The notes under the pieces are model-generated. The model made no database searches. It was given only the letters and a program-made list of their open reading frames with translations, and was not told the origin of the DNA. 56,327 bases of DNA from an uncultured Ruminococcus sp. GTDB lineage: Bacteria; Bacillota; Clostridia; Oscillospirales; Ruminococcaceae. The stretch spans positions 1 to 56,327 of the forward strand of contig CACZGM010000005.1 of NCBI GenBank assembly GCA_902780695.1, written 5' to 3'. A program made the translations under genes and the position numbers. Of the stretch, positions 28,510-35,769 are shown one piece after another (position 1 is the first letter of the stretch; the number at the start of each line of letters is the position of its first letter).

Positions 28510-28710
28510 AAACACAGGCAAGTATTCCGACTTATCGCCCGCCAGCAGAACCGGCTCACATACGCCTTCCCGGGAGATATCCCAGTGACTGACATTACAT
28601 CATGTATGCTTTGAGACGAAATACGGCAACGGCCTTGCTCAGGATTCACACCTGATTCCTTGTTAGGCTTGGCAGACATTTTCAGAAGTCTGCTTCAGCA
28701 CCTGTATTCC
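28510..28710 (-). promoter_or_regulatory. Cobalamin riboswitch
   Basis: Read on the minus strand, the leader has the hallmarks of the cobalamin aptamer in order: ACAGGTGC opening P1, GGAATCAGGTGTGAATCCTG followed by GCAAGGCCGTTGCCGT, GTCACTGG...CCCGGGAAGGCG, and the closing B12 box AAGTCGGAATACTTGCCTGT (plus-strand 28514-28533). P1 closes between ACAGG and CCTGT. Binding of a cobalamin should favour the downstream terminator and shut off the operon. The aptamer class and preferred cobalamin cannot be decided by eye. Confidence 0.93.
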
Positions 28711-28854
28711 GAAGATATTAACATAGAATATATATTAGCACTTTCCGTACCGATTGTCAAGTATTTTTTGTGTTTGATCGTGTCAAAATCCGGTCATATC
28801 AAAATTAATAAGAAGCTCGGCATTAAGAAATACTCTGCCATTCTGACAAAGAAA

Positions 28855-28892
28855 AGCGAAAGACCGCTCAATGAATGATGAGCGGCCTTTGT
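28855..28892 (-). terminator. Terminator of the methyltransferase gene
   Basis: GACCGCTCA (28862-28870) and TGAGCGGCC (28879-28887) make a near-perfect stem; the minus strand continues into CTTTCGCTTTTC. Confidence 0.65.
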
Positions 28893-28908
28893 TTTATACA
28901 GTATATCT

Positions 28909-29541
28909 TTATTTCCTCGCAAGAACCGTTATCCACGGCATAGACCTGTGATGCGAACATCTTACCTTCGTAAATCCTGCACTTTTCAGAGCGGTTTCTA
29001 TGGCTTCGGGAGTATAGCATCTCATTCCGTCGATGATCTTCGCGTAGTTAAGACTTTCTTCGTCCATACCGTCCGACTCATTGACGATCATGAAAAATCC
29101 TCCGGGTTTAAGAACTTTTGCCACCTCGGAGAAGCATTTTTCAAGTCCCGGCCAGAAGTATATTGTCTCAAAAGCAGTCGCGAGATCAAACTTTTCCTCC
29201 GGCAGATCAAGTGTGGAAACATCTCCCTGCCGTATCTCGCACCTTCCGCTCGCAATCATCTCTTTGTTGTATGCTGCCGCTTTTCTGACGGACAGTTCCG
29301 AATAATCTATTGCCGTCAGTTTCGCAGACGGATACATTTTCATCAGCGTACCTGCGTTCATTCCGCCACCGCACCCTATCTCAAGTATCTCGCCGGGAGC
29401 TATCCTTTCAAGTCTCACAAGGTGCTCCAGTCCCCATTCCGAGAGCTTCGCGTGTTCGCTGTTCATTCTTCTGATGATCATTTTTCCGAGAAATCCTTGG
29501 GGTTTTCTTGTCTGATTGATGTATTTCCTGTAAATGCTCAT
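28909..29541 (-). CDS. Class I SAM-dependent methyltransferase
   Basis: A 210-residue cytoplasmic methyltransferase with the SAM-binding loop ILEIGCGGGMNAGTL (about 53-67), the acidic ribose contact in KLTAIDYSE and the post-II motif FDLATAFETIYFW, followed by KVLKPGGFFMIVNE. The start at 29541 is set by AAGGAGC ten bases upstream; the longer frame to 29607 has none. The substrate is unknown; ubiquinone/UbiE-like small-molecule methylation is typical of the family. It is a single-gene unit between terminators, next to but not inside the cobalamin operon. Confidence 0.9.
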   Translation of the reverse strand: MSIYRKYINQTRKPQGFLGKMIIRRMNSEHAKLSEWGLEHLVRLERIAPGEILEIGCGGGMNAGTLMKMYPSAKLTAIDYSELSVRKAAAYNKEMIASGRCEIRQGDVSTLDLPEEKFDLATAFETIYFWPGLEKCFSEVAKVLKPGGFFMIVNESDGMDEESLNYAKIIDGMRCYTPEAIETALKSAGFTKVRCSHHRSMPWITVLARK

Positions 29542-29573
29542 TTTGTGCAGCTCCTTATGTTGATTATTACGCA

Positions 29574-29596
29574 ATACATATTTGTGTAATATGTAT
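29574..29596 (-). promoter_or_regulatory. Palindromic operator upstream of the methyltransferase
   Basis: ATACATAT (29574-29581) and ATATGTAT (29589-29596) flank seven bases. The core also fits CATA-N9-TATG, the pattern seen upstream of the sulfur genes, but its centre differs. Confidence 0.4.
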
Positions 29597-29753
29597 AATA
29601 ATAGCACTTTTGGCGTACAATGTCAATGAGGGATTTGAAAACGCTTTGGTTTCGCTGTCCGAAAAGGATATAGCGCAGATCATCACCGACTCGCTTTAAT
29701 GACTGGATTTATCTGGCATATAAATGTTAAGCAATCACAAGAACAAAATGTAC

Positions 29754-29797
29754 AAACAGCCTCAAACCGTATCAGAACACGGTTTGAGGCTGTTTTA
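29754..29797. terminator. Orphan intrinsic terminator
   Basis: AAACAGCCTCAAACCGT pairs perfectly with ACGGTTTGAGGCTGTTT around an eight-base loop. No intact gene precedes it on either strand. Confidence 0.75.
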
Positions 29798-29848
29798 TAG
29801 TTACGAATATGGCTGTTTGGAGAATTGTTACCATTTGGGAGGTCGACT

Positions 29849-29891
<43 letters not shown>

Positions 29892-30017
29892 AATCGTAGC
29901 ACCCGAACATAGCTCTGTCAACCCCTCTTGTGTGAAATTTTGATGAAATTTTATAATAATACACAATACATTATAGCATATACAAGGGCGTTTGTAAAGG
30001 GCTTTTCAAAAAAAGCC

Positions 30018-30049
30018 GCCGTTTTCGAGCAAAATCGCTCGAAAACGGC
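30018..30049 (-). terminator. Intrinsic terminator of the sigma-factor gene
   Basis: GCCGTTTTCGAGC (30018-30030) and GCTCGAAAACGGC (30037-30049) form a perfect 13-bp stem; the minus strand then reads GGCTTTTTTTG. Confidence 0.9.
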
Positions 30050-30051
30050 AT

Positions 30052-30819
30052 TTATGTATCTAATTTGTATCTCATCTTCCGCAGAGCTTTATCTTCGATC
30101 TGCCTTATGCGCTCCTCGCTAAGCTTGTGCTTTGCAGCGAGCTCGGCGTAGGACAGCATTTCAAACCCGTCAATGCCGTAACGGTGCTTGATGATGTCCT
30201 GCTCCTGCTCATTGAGTTCGGCTAAAACGGCGTGAAGCCTCTCTATAAGGTCATTCTTTTCTGCAACATCTTCGACGCGCGGAGTATCCTTGTCCTCGAC
30301 CAGCTCATACACTTCGGTCAGACTTTTCTCATCAACAACGGTATTGAGCGAAACATAAAGCTGATAACGCTTCCGCATGGAAAGGTACTTTTTGACTTCC
30401 GCGATCGTCATGTCGAGAGTATCTGCGATAAGCTGCAAGCGCGCGTCGCGTTCTACGCCCTGCTGCATAAATGAAGTGTCGAGTTTAATGCACTTCCCGA
30501 TGTTCTCTACCACATTGGCGGGAAGCCGTATCGAGAAGCCGTGCTCCTCTATCTCGCGCAGCATCGAATGTTTTATCCATTTTACCGCATAGGTGCTGAA
30601 TTTCGCTCCGCTGTCCGCGTCACACTTTTCGGCGGCAGTCAGCAATCCGAGATACCCGACCTGCTCTAAATCCTCGCGGTCAAGGCTATTCCCGTAAGCT
30701 CCATAATACTTTACAGCGACTTTTTTGACAAGCCGCTGATTTTTTATGCACAACTCCTGCTTTGCCTGCCCGTCGCCGGACTGTATCAGCAGACATAATT
30801 CTTCATTTGTCCTTTCCAT
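30052..30819 (-). CDS. Sigma-70-family RNA polymerase sigma factor
   Basis: A 255-residue sigma factor. I start at the ATG at 30819 (MERTNEELCLL), with GGTGATGC just upstream. Region 2 is clear, with RLVKKVAVKYYGAYGNSLDR, DLEQVGYLGLL and the -10-binding KFSTYAVKWIKHSMLREIEE; region 3 spans about 105-165; region 4 holds YAELAAKHKLSEERIRQIED. It resembles sporulation-type and element-borne sigma factors of Clostridia and has no ECF-style truncation. Located divergently from parM at the element's left end, it probably drives element genes. No anti-sigma partner is visible. Confidence 0.92.
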   Translation of the reverse strand: MERTNEELCLLIQSGDGQAKQELCIKNQRLVKKVAVKYYGAYGNSLDREDLEQVGYLGLLTAAEKCDADSGAKFSTYAVKWIKHSMLREIEEHGFSIRLPANVVENIGKCIKLDTSFMQQGVERDARLQLIADTLDMTIAEVKKYLSMRKRYQLYVSLNTVVDEKSLTEVYELVEDKDTPRVEDVAEKNDLIERLHAVLAELNEQEQDIIKHRYGIDGFEMLSYAELAAKHKLSEERIRQIEDKALRKMRYKLDT

Positions 30820-30934
30820 AGCATCACCGTATCTTTCAAGGACTATTTTATCATAGATCGTCGAAAAACACAATACCTTTTTCGGGACACTTGAAAATGG
30901 ACATATATTTTATAATAGTATATTTTTAATCGCG

Positions 30935-31046
30935 GAATTGGTATATTTTTGGTAAATTTTTGGTCATAGGGATCGGGTGCATTTCTTGGTATAGTGTAAG
31001 TGACAGATCGGTACGAATTGTCCGGACTTCGATACCGATTTGCCGA
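30935..31046. promoter_or_regulatory. Repeat-rich region upstream of parM, candidate parC centromere
   Basis: TTGGTA-type repeats (TTGGTATA, TTTTTGGTAAA, TTTTTGGTCA, TTCTTGGTATA) at 30938-30992 and a GATCGGTA/TACCGAT pair at 31007-31040 precede the ParM gene. ParR proteins of type II partition systems bind direct repeats in this position. Confidence 0.4.
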
Positions 31047-31082
31047 AGAAGTTAAACCTACAGACAAAAGGAGGAAAACATT

Positions 31083-32120
31083 ATGAGAAAACTCAACAAC
31101 ACAATGGTCATAGCCGTAGATCACGGCTACGGAAACATCAAGACAGTCAACACGGTAACGCCGACGGGCATTACCGCCTACGACACGGAGCCGACCTTCA
31201 CGGGCGACATCTTGCAGTACAGCGGGAAGTATTACCGCATAGGAGAGGGACACAAGCCTTTCCTCTCCGACAAGACAATGGACGAGGATTTCTATGTTCT
31301 CAACCTTGCCGCAATTGCTAAGGAGCTCGACATTGAGGGCATCACAACAGCAGATGTACACATCGCCGCAGGGCTTCCGCTTACATGGGTGAAAACCCAG
31401 CGCGAAGAATTCCGCAAGTATCTCACGAAAAACAGCAAGATCAAGTTTACTTTCCGGGACAAGCCGTACAGCATCAGGATAGTGGGAGCTTCGGTTTATC
31501 CTCAGGGCTACACGGCGGTCATCGACAGGCTTTCCGAGATGAACGGAGTGAATATGCTTGCAGACATCGGAAACGGCACAATGAACATCATGTACATCAA
31601 CAACAAGAAGCCCGTTGAGAGCAAGTGCTTCACGGAAAAGCTCGGAGTAAACCAGTGCGTCATCAAGGCTTCGGGAATGGTGCTCGACCGTTTCGGGACG
31701 ATACTCGATGAAACGATCATCGAGCAGATGATTCGCACAGGAACGGCGGACATCGGGGTAAAGTATCTCGACTGCATTACGGACGCGATCAAGGAGTACA
31801 GCGCGTATATATTTGAAACGCTCCGCAAGTATGAATACGACAGCGAGCTTATGCGGCTGTATATCACGGGCGGCGGTGCTGCACTTATCAAGAATTTCGG
31901 CAGCTTTGACGAGGACAGGGTAATTTTCATCGAGGATATATGCGCCACAGCGAAAGGCTATGAAAAGCTCGCGTACAATGCGCTTCTCAAGGAGAGCGAA
32001 CAGCCGAAGAAGTCTGTCAAGCCGAAGGCGGCAGGACCCGATGACAGTTCTGAGAATAAAACGCAGGAGGTGACGGACAATGCCGACGATCAGAGCGACC
32101 AGTCTCCGACTGAATCTTGA
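31083..32120 (+). CDS. parM: ParM/Alp-like actin-family plasmid segregation ATPase
   Basis: A 345-residue actin-like protein that forms filaments to push plasmid copies apart. It starts behind AAAAGGAGGAAAACATT. The phosphate-1 loop is AVDHGYGNIKTV (about 11-22), the phosphate-2 loop MLADIGNGTMNIMYI (about 158-172) and the adenosine loop YITGGGAALI (about 258-268), as in ParM/StbA-type actins. The last 40 residues are a disordered tail. The next gene starts 41 bases before its stop and is a ParR-like protein, matching the usual parMR order. Its presence means the element can exist at low copy outside the chromosome. Confidence 0.9.
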   Translation: MRKLNNTMVIAVDHGYGNIKTVNTVTPTGITAYDTEPTFTGDILQYSGKYYRIGEGHKPFLSDKTMDEDFYVLNLAAIAKELDIEGITTADVHIAAGLPLTWVKTQREEFRKYLTKNSKIKFTFRDKPYSIRIVGASVYPQGYTAVIDRLSEMNGVNMLADIGNGTMNIMYINNKKPVESKCFTEKLGVNQCVIKASGMVLDRFGTILDETIIEQMIRTGTADIGVKYLDCITDAIKEYSAYIFETLRKYEYDSELMRLYITGGGAALIKNFGSFDEDRVIFIEDICATAKGYEKLAYNALLKESEQPKKSVKPKAAGPDDSSENKTQEVTDNADDQSDQSPTES

Positions 32121-32475
32121 TAAACCCGAACATCGTCAAGCATGGGATTATTTGCAGGCGCTCGACGGTACGGAGTTCAAGTCTTACACTTCCGCGATTG
32201 TCGCGGCGGTCAATGACTATTTCGGCAGATATTTTCTTCGGAAAGACGATCCGTATCTCGAAACCCGTGAGCGCGAGGAAAAATTCGTCACGGAGATCGT
32301 GGCGGCGGTGGAGCGGTCAGCAGAAAAAGCGCTTCCGTCTTTTCTCGCCGTCTGTATCGCGGAAATTCTGAACAGTAACGGAAATATCGGCGTACCCACA
32401 CAGAATTCCGCACCTGCCGAAAAAGCCGAAAATGACGACATTTCGGACGTTGATCTCGACTTTATCGGAGGATAG
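32080..32475 (+). CDS. ParR-like centromere-binding protein
   Basis: A 131-residue protein whose start overlaps the ParM gene by 41 bases in another frame, behind GCAGGAGGTGACGGACA. The N-terminus is a likely ribbon-helix-helix (ATSLRLNLDKPEHRQAWDYL, then TSAIVAAVNDYF), and the C-terminal 40 residues are disordered and end in DLDFIGG, as in adaptors that bind their filament partner by a short tail. Identity is inferred from size, fold pattern and position after parM; sequence conservation in this family is low. Confidence 0.75.
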   Translation: MPTIRATSLRLNLDKPEHRQAWDYLQALDGTEFKSYTSAIVAAVNDYFGRYFLRKDDPYLETREREEKFVTEIVAAVERSAEKALPSFLAVCIAEILNSNGNIGVPTQNSAPAEKAENDDISDVDLDFIGG

Positions 32476-32499
32476 CAAAAAGCTCCCTCTGCTGCACCA

Positions 32500-32632
32500 A
32501 TTTCTCCGCGACAGATACCGGTTCCGTGCAGATTTGATACCGATTTTCTGCGCCGTGAAAAGTATATACCAATCGGTGCAGAAAATGGTACTGCACATAT
32601 ACCAAATCTGCGAAAAATCGGTAGCGCAGCAC
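32500..32632. repeat. GATACCG/ATCGGT and CTGCAC interspersed repeats
   Basis: GATACCGGTTCC, GATACCGATTTTCTGCG, CAATCGGTGCAGAAAATGG and AATCGGTAGCGCAG recur between ParR and the oriT-like hairpins. They resemble the GATCGGTA/TACCGAT pair upstream of parM and may be centromere or replication repeats. Confidence 0.4.
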
Positions 32633-32638
32633 ATTTTC

Positions 32639-32850
32639 ATCGCCTCTGACCGCCGGAGTATAGCCAAACAAATAAATTTACGGCGGTCAGAGGCGATAGG
32701 CAGGTAGCACCGCTGGCTATACAAATCCCGACTAACGGCGGGATTTGCATAGACTGCGCGGTACTACCTGCTCAGGAGGGAGAACCCTCCCGAGACCTAC
32801 CCCAAAGTTCGGTCGCTCGGGCGACCGGGAAAGCGGCGCAGGAGCGCCGC
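32639..32850. other. Candidate oriT: five inverted repeats before mobC
   Basis: Inverted repeats in order: a 17-bp perfect pair (32639-32655 with 32681-32697); a long imperfect hairpin centred on CAAATCCCG/CGGGATTTG (32718-32751) whose arms extend toward 32703 and 32770; GGAGGG/CCCTCC (32775-32790); CGGTCGC/GCGACCG (32810-32827); GCGGCGC/GCGCCGC (32833-32850). Such arrays next to mobC and a relaxase are typical of transfer origins. The nic site is not identified. Confidence 0.6.
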
Positions 32851-32878
32851 GCAAATGAAATGATCGGAGGAAAAATAT

Positions 32879-33265
32879 TTGGAGAAGAAAACTTTGAGAA
32901 AAAGAAACAATCAGTTTGCAATCCGCTTGTCTGATTCCGAGCTTGCGCTTTGGAACAGTAAGCAGTCCGCAAGCGGCATGGGCAAGACTGAGTTCTTTCT
33001 GAAAATGCTGAAAAGCACCCGCATAAAAGTGTACAGCTTCAACGAGAGCTTGAAACTTTTGTACAACGAGGTGCGCCACATCGGCGGTAATCTCAATCAG
33101 GCGGCATATCTCGTAAACGTTGACCGCTTTGACGTTGCCGCCCGAGAGATCGACGCTATGTATCAGGAGTTTATGAACATGATGAACAAGTTTCAGAAAT
33201 TCATCGACAACCCGATGATAAACGCAACGATCATTGAAGTTCCGACGAAAAAGGACGGTGATTGA
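32879..33265 (+). CDS. MobC-type relaxosome accessory protein
   Basis: A 128-residue protein starting at a TTG eight bases after CGGAGG. The N-terminus is a basic ribbon-helix-helix (NQFAIRLSDSELALWNSKQS), and the MobC hallmark LYNEVRHIGGNLNQAAYLVN follows at about 60-79; a C-terminal helix ends near PMINATIIEV. It binds oriT and helps the relaxase open the nick region. It lies right after the hairpin array and directly before the relaxase gene, whose TTG start follows its stop without a gap. Confidence 0.9.
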   Translation: MEKKTLRKRNNQFAIRLSDSELALWNSKQSASGMGKTEFFLKMLKSTRIKVYSFNESLKLLYNEVRHIGGNLNQAAYLVNVDRFDVAAREIDAMYQEFMNMMNKFQKFIDNPMINATIIEVPTKKDGD

Positions 33266-34468
33266 TTGCCGTTCGGAAATGTTAATGTTGATTACGCACC
33301 TTGTAAATCTGTCGGGCAGCTAAAGTCCGCGGCGCTGTATATGCTGGGAATGAAACCGGAGCAGCGCCGCGAGGGAATTGTCAAGACCCGTGATGACTTG
33401 TATGCCGCGCTCGGCTGCAACCGTAAGAACTTTGCCAATGACATTCTCGTCACGCGAAAACTTAACGGAAAAAGTTATAGCAAGCACAAGCCGGACACGA
33501 TTCTCGCGCACAAGATGTCAATATCGTTCCACCCCGATGACAACGGGAAACTTGATTACAAATTGGCATTCAAGATCGCGCAGGAATTCGCAGAGCATTT
33601 CATTCACAGCAAAGGTTACGAAGTGTTGTTTGCGGTGCATACAGATACCGACCACATTCATGTGCATTTCCTTATTTCCAACTGCAATATGGAAACCGGA
33701 AAATCTTATCGCCGCAGTGCACACGACCTTCATGAAATGTCGGAATACTTTGGTGAACAATGTCGGCGTTACGGTTTAACAAATTCAATCAGGGATAACT
33801 TTTACAATCGGAATTTGGAAACCGTCCGGGACAAGGAAACATTTGCCGAAACGCAGATGAAAAAACGAGGGGCGGACACATTCAAAGATGAACTTCGGGA
33901 GGTTATCAGAGAAGAGATCGCAGACCCCGCCAACCGCACATTTGAAGATGTCATAAATGCACTTGAAAAGCATTATGGTGTCGAGTGCAGAGTTGCGGGA
34001 AACACGGTATCTTATCGCCACCCGCTGTACAAGGACAAAAACGGTAAACTTGTTTCCGTCAGAGGAAACAAGTTAGGAGAACTCTATACAAGAAAGGGGA
34101 TAGAACATGAAATTGCCAAGAGTAGATCAGGACACACGCAAGCCGTCGATATTGGATCAAATTCACACCATATCAGCGGAACAGAAATCACAGCAGGCAG
34201 AGCCGCAGCAGCCTACGGAAACGAAACCGGAGGATTACCGTTCAGCTCTGGACAGAATGTCGGAAGAACTCCTTCTCCTGTCACAACAGAACCTTACGGA
34301 CGCAGAAACGAAGTATCGTCTGGCGCTGATAATCGCAACGGTCAGGGAACAGAACGCAGTCTTAGCGAATTTTTTGAGCGATACAAAGGAAGAAATGGAG
34401 ACAATGAACAGCAATCAGCTCCAACTCCTCAGCGAACAGGAACTATACGCAAAAAGCGTTCGAGATAA
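33266..34468 (+). CDS. MobP-type relaxase (relaxase/mobilization nuclease)
   Basis: A 400-residue relaxase that nicks oriT and stays attached to the transferred strand. The N-terminal domain has a likely catalytic tyrosine near residue 25 (SAALYMLGM), and the three-histidine metal motif is VHTDTDHIHVHFLISN (about 128-143). The TTG start abuts the MobC stop. Residues from about 290 onward are low-complexity (Gly, Ser, Asn, Arg, Thr) and are encoded by DNA that also encodes a second protein in another frame from 34107, so the tail is probably disordered and shaped by that overlap. Confidence 0.92.
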   Translation: MPFGNVNVDYAPCKSVGQLKSAALYMLGMKPEQRREGIVKTRDDLYAALGCNRKNFANDILVTRKLNGKSYSKHKPDTILAHKMSISFHPDDNGKLDYKLAFKIAQEFAEHFIHSKGYEVLFAVHTDTDHIHVHFLISNCNMETGKSYRRSAHDLHEMSEYFGEQCRRYGLTNSIRDNFYNRNLETVRDKETFAETQMKKRGADTFKDELREVIREEIADPANRTFEDVINALEKHYGVECRVAGNTVSYRHPLYKDKNGKLVSVRGNKLGELYTRKGIEHEIAKSRSGHTQAVDIGSNSHHISGTEITAGRAAAAYGNETGGLPFSSGQNVGRTPSPVTTEPYGRRNEVSSGADNRNGQGTERSLSEFFERYKGRNGDNEQQSAPTPQRTGTIRKKRSR

Positions 34469-34745
34469 TGTCAGCAGATCGGTCTATGATGTTTATTCTC
34501 GTTTCAAGGAAAAGCAGAAAAAGGCATTTGATGATGTTGCCGAAGAGCTTAAAAAGACGATAGCCGAATTGAAAAGCGAGATAGACCAAAGCACAGAATT
34601 ATGTAAAAAACAAACTACTGATTTGTGGACTGCTTTCAGATGTTCGAGGGATTTGGACAATTGGCTTGACCGTTTTTACTTCATAGCTCCGGTCAGCATT
34701 ATCGGATATGTGATATTCAAGGTAGTGACATTCTTTATTCAGTAA
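34107..34745 (+). CDS. Helical tail-anchored membrane protein overlapping the relaxase gene
   Basis: A 212-residue protein in a different frame from the relaxase, overlapping its last 362 bases. The ATG has a good ribosome site, AAAGGGGATAGAAC. The first 45 residues are Gln/Pro/Lys-rich, residues about 50-175 are predicted helical and coiled-coil (RMSEELLLLSQQNLTDAETK onward), and one hydrophobic segment (about 193-210, APVSIIGYVIFKVVTFF) sits at the C-terminus. Similar helical proteins often follow relaxase genes in these elements and may help tether the relaxosome to a coupling protein; that role is a guess. Confidence 0.75.
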   Translation: MKLPRVDQDTRKPSILDQIHTISAEQKSQQAEPQQPTETKPEDYRSALDRMSEELLLLSQQNLTDAETKYRLALIIATVREQNAVLANFLSDTKEEMETMNSNQLQLLSEQELYAKSVRDNVSRSVYDVYSRFKEKQKKAFDDVAEELKKTIAELKSEIDQSTELCKKQTTDLWTAFRCSRDLDNWLDRFYFIAPVSIIGYVIFKVVTFFIQ

Positions 34746-35733
34746 TCAAGTTTTTATTAAACGGAATGCCGCGACTTTCAGCAAACTGGACAAGCTCCGC
34801 GAGCTTACCTTCAAACATTTCGGAATCCGTGCCGAACAGTGAAGCATAAATGTTAAAGGCGATAGAGAAATTATCTTTTGCATTTTGGACATTGCCGATT
34901 TTCAAGTACATCTTTCCCATATCCAACCGGAAATCGGCATAGTCCGCGCTTTCTCCGTTCGCGTCCTTTATAAACTCCGCGCACTTTTTCATAGCGCGGA
35001 TAGCTTTCATAGGCTCGCCGCAATCGTCCATAAGGTTCGCGTAATTGTGGTAGATTATCAGCATATCATTGTTCGGCTTGCCGTATTCGGACATCAGCGA
35101 AATCGCGCGCTCCATATATTCGCGCGCCGGTTCAAGCTGTCCCGCGAGGTGATAGTTATACCCCAAGTTCATGTTGAGATTTGCCGCAAGGTGCAGATCA
35201 TCTTCCGGAACGCAGGTGTCGAGCGCAGTTTGCGAGAACGATATTGCTTTCTTGAAATCCTTATCAAACATTCCTGCGATAGCAGATTCAAAGTCGTAGT
35301 ATAACGCCAAGTCATTGGGTTTAAGAGCTTTGCTGTACGACTTCATTACAGAGCGTATCAGGCGCATACCGCTTTCATACTGATACTTTTCCATATACGA
35401 GAAAGCGTCCTCTATAAAGCGGATGTAGAAGTCAGGATCATCATTCTTTATGTCGGTAACAACATCTTCGATGTACAGGAAAAGCGTCTGATAATACGGA
35501 ATATCAACACCGTGATGTAAGCTAATATTTTGGAGATTCGTGAGCATTTTACGGCAGTTATTCACGGACGGTACAAGGTCAGCAATCGCAATATCCTTGA
35601 CAATCGGCTGCAATGATATTCTGTTACTCTCGACCTTGATAAGCCCCAGCTCTTCGAGATCGTTTATATCATTCATATCTGAGAGCGAGAGGAAGTGTGC
35701 AAACAGCCGAGGGCCTATACCAAACACGCGCAC
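34735..35733 (-). pseudogene. TPR sensor half of a STAND NTPase, cut off by an in-frame TAG
   Basis: This is the C-terminal half of the gene that begins at 37014. It continues in the same frame after a single TAG at 35770-35772: twelve codons later lies the GTG at 35733 used here as nominal start. Residues 1-60 finish a winged-helix part (HFLSLSDMNDINDLEELGLI), and the rest is a chain of tetratricopeptide-like helices (NLNMNLGYNYHLAGQLEPA, YHNYANLMDDCGEPMKAI, DMGKMYLKIGNVQNAKDN). Such repeats sense the activating ligand in STAND proteins. No ribosome site precedes the GTG, so it is unlikely to be made alone. The 3' end overlaps the converging gene by eleven bases. Confidence 0.75.
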
Positions 35734-35769
35734 GAATGTCAGACAGCGGAGAATAAACTGATACTCGTC

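Noticed and set aside
29632..29699. A short plus-strand tail reading SLSEKDIAQIITDSL before a stop
   Set aside because: It may be the end of a deleted gene, but about 20 codons are too few to assign or call.
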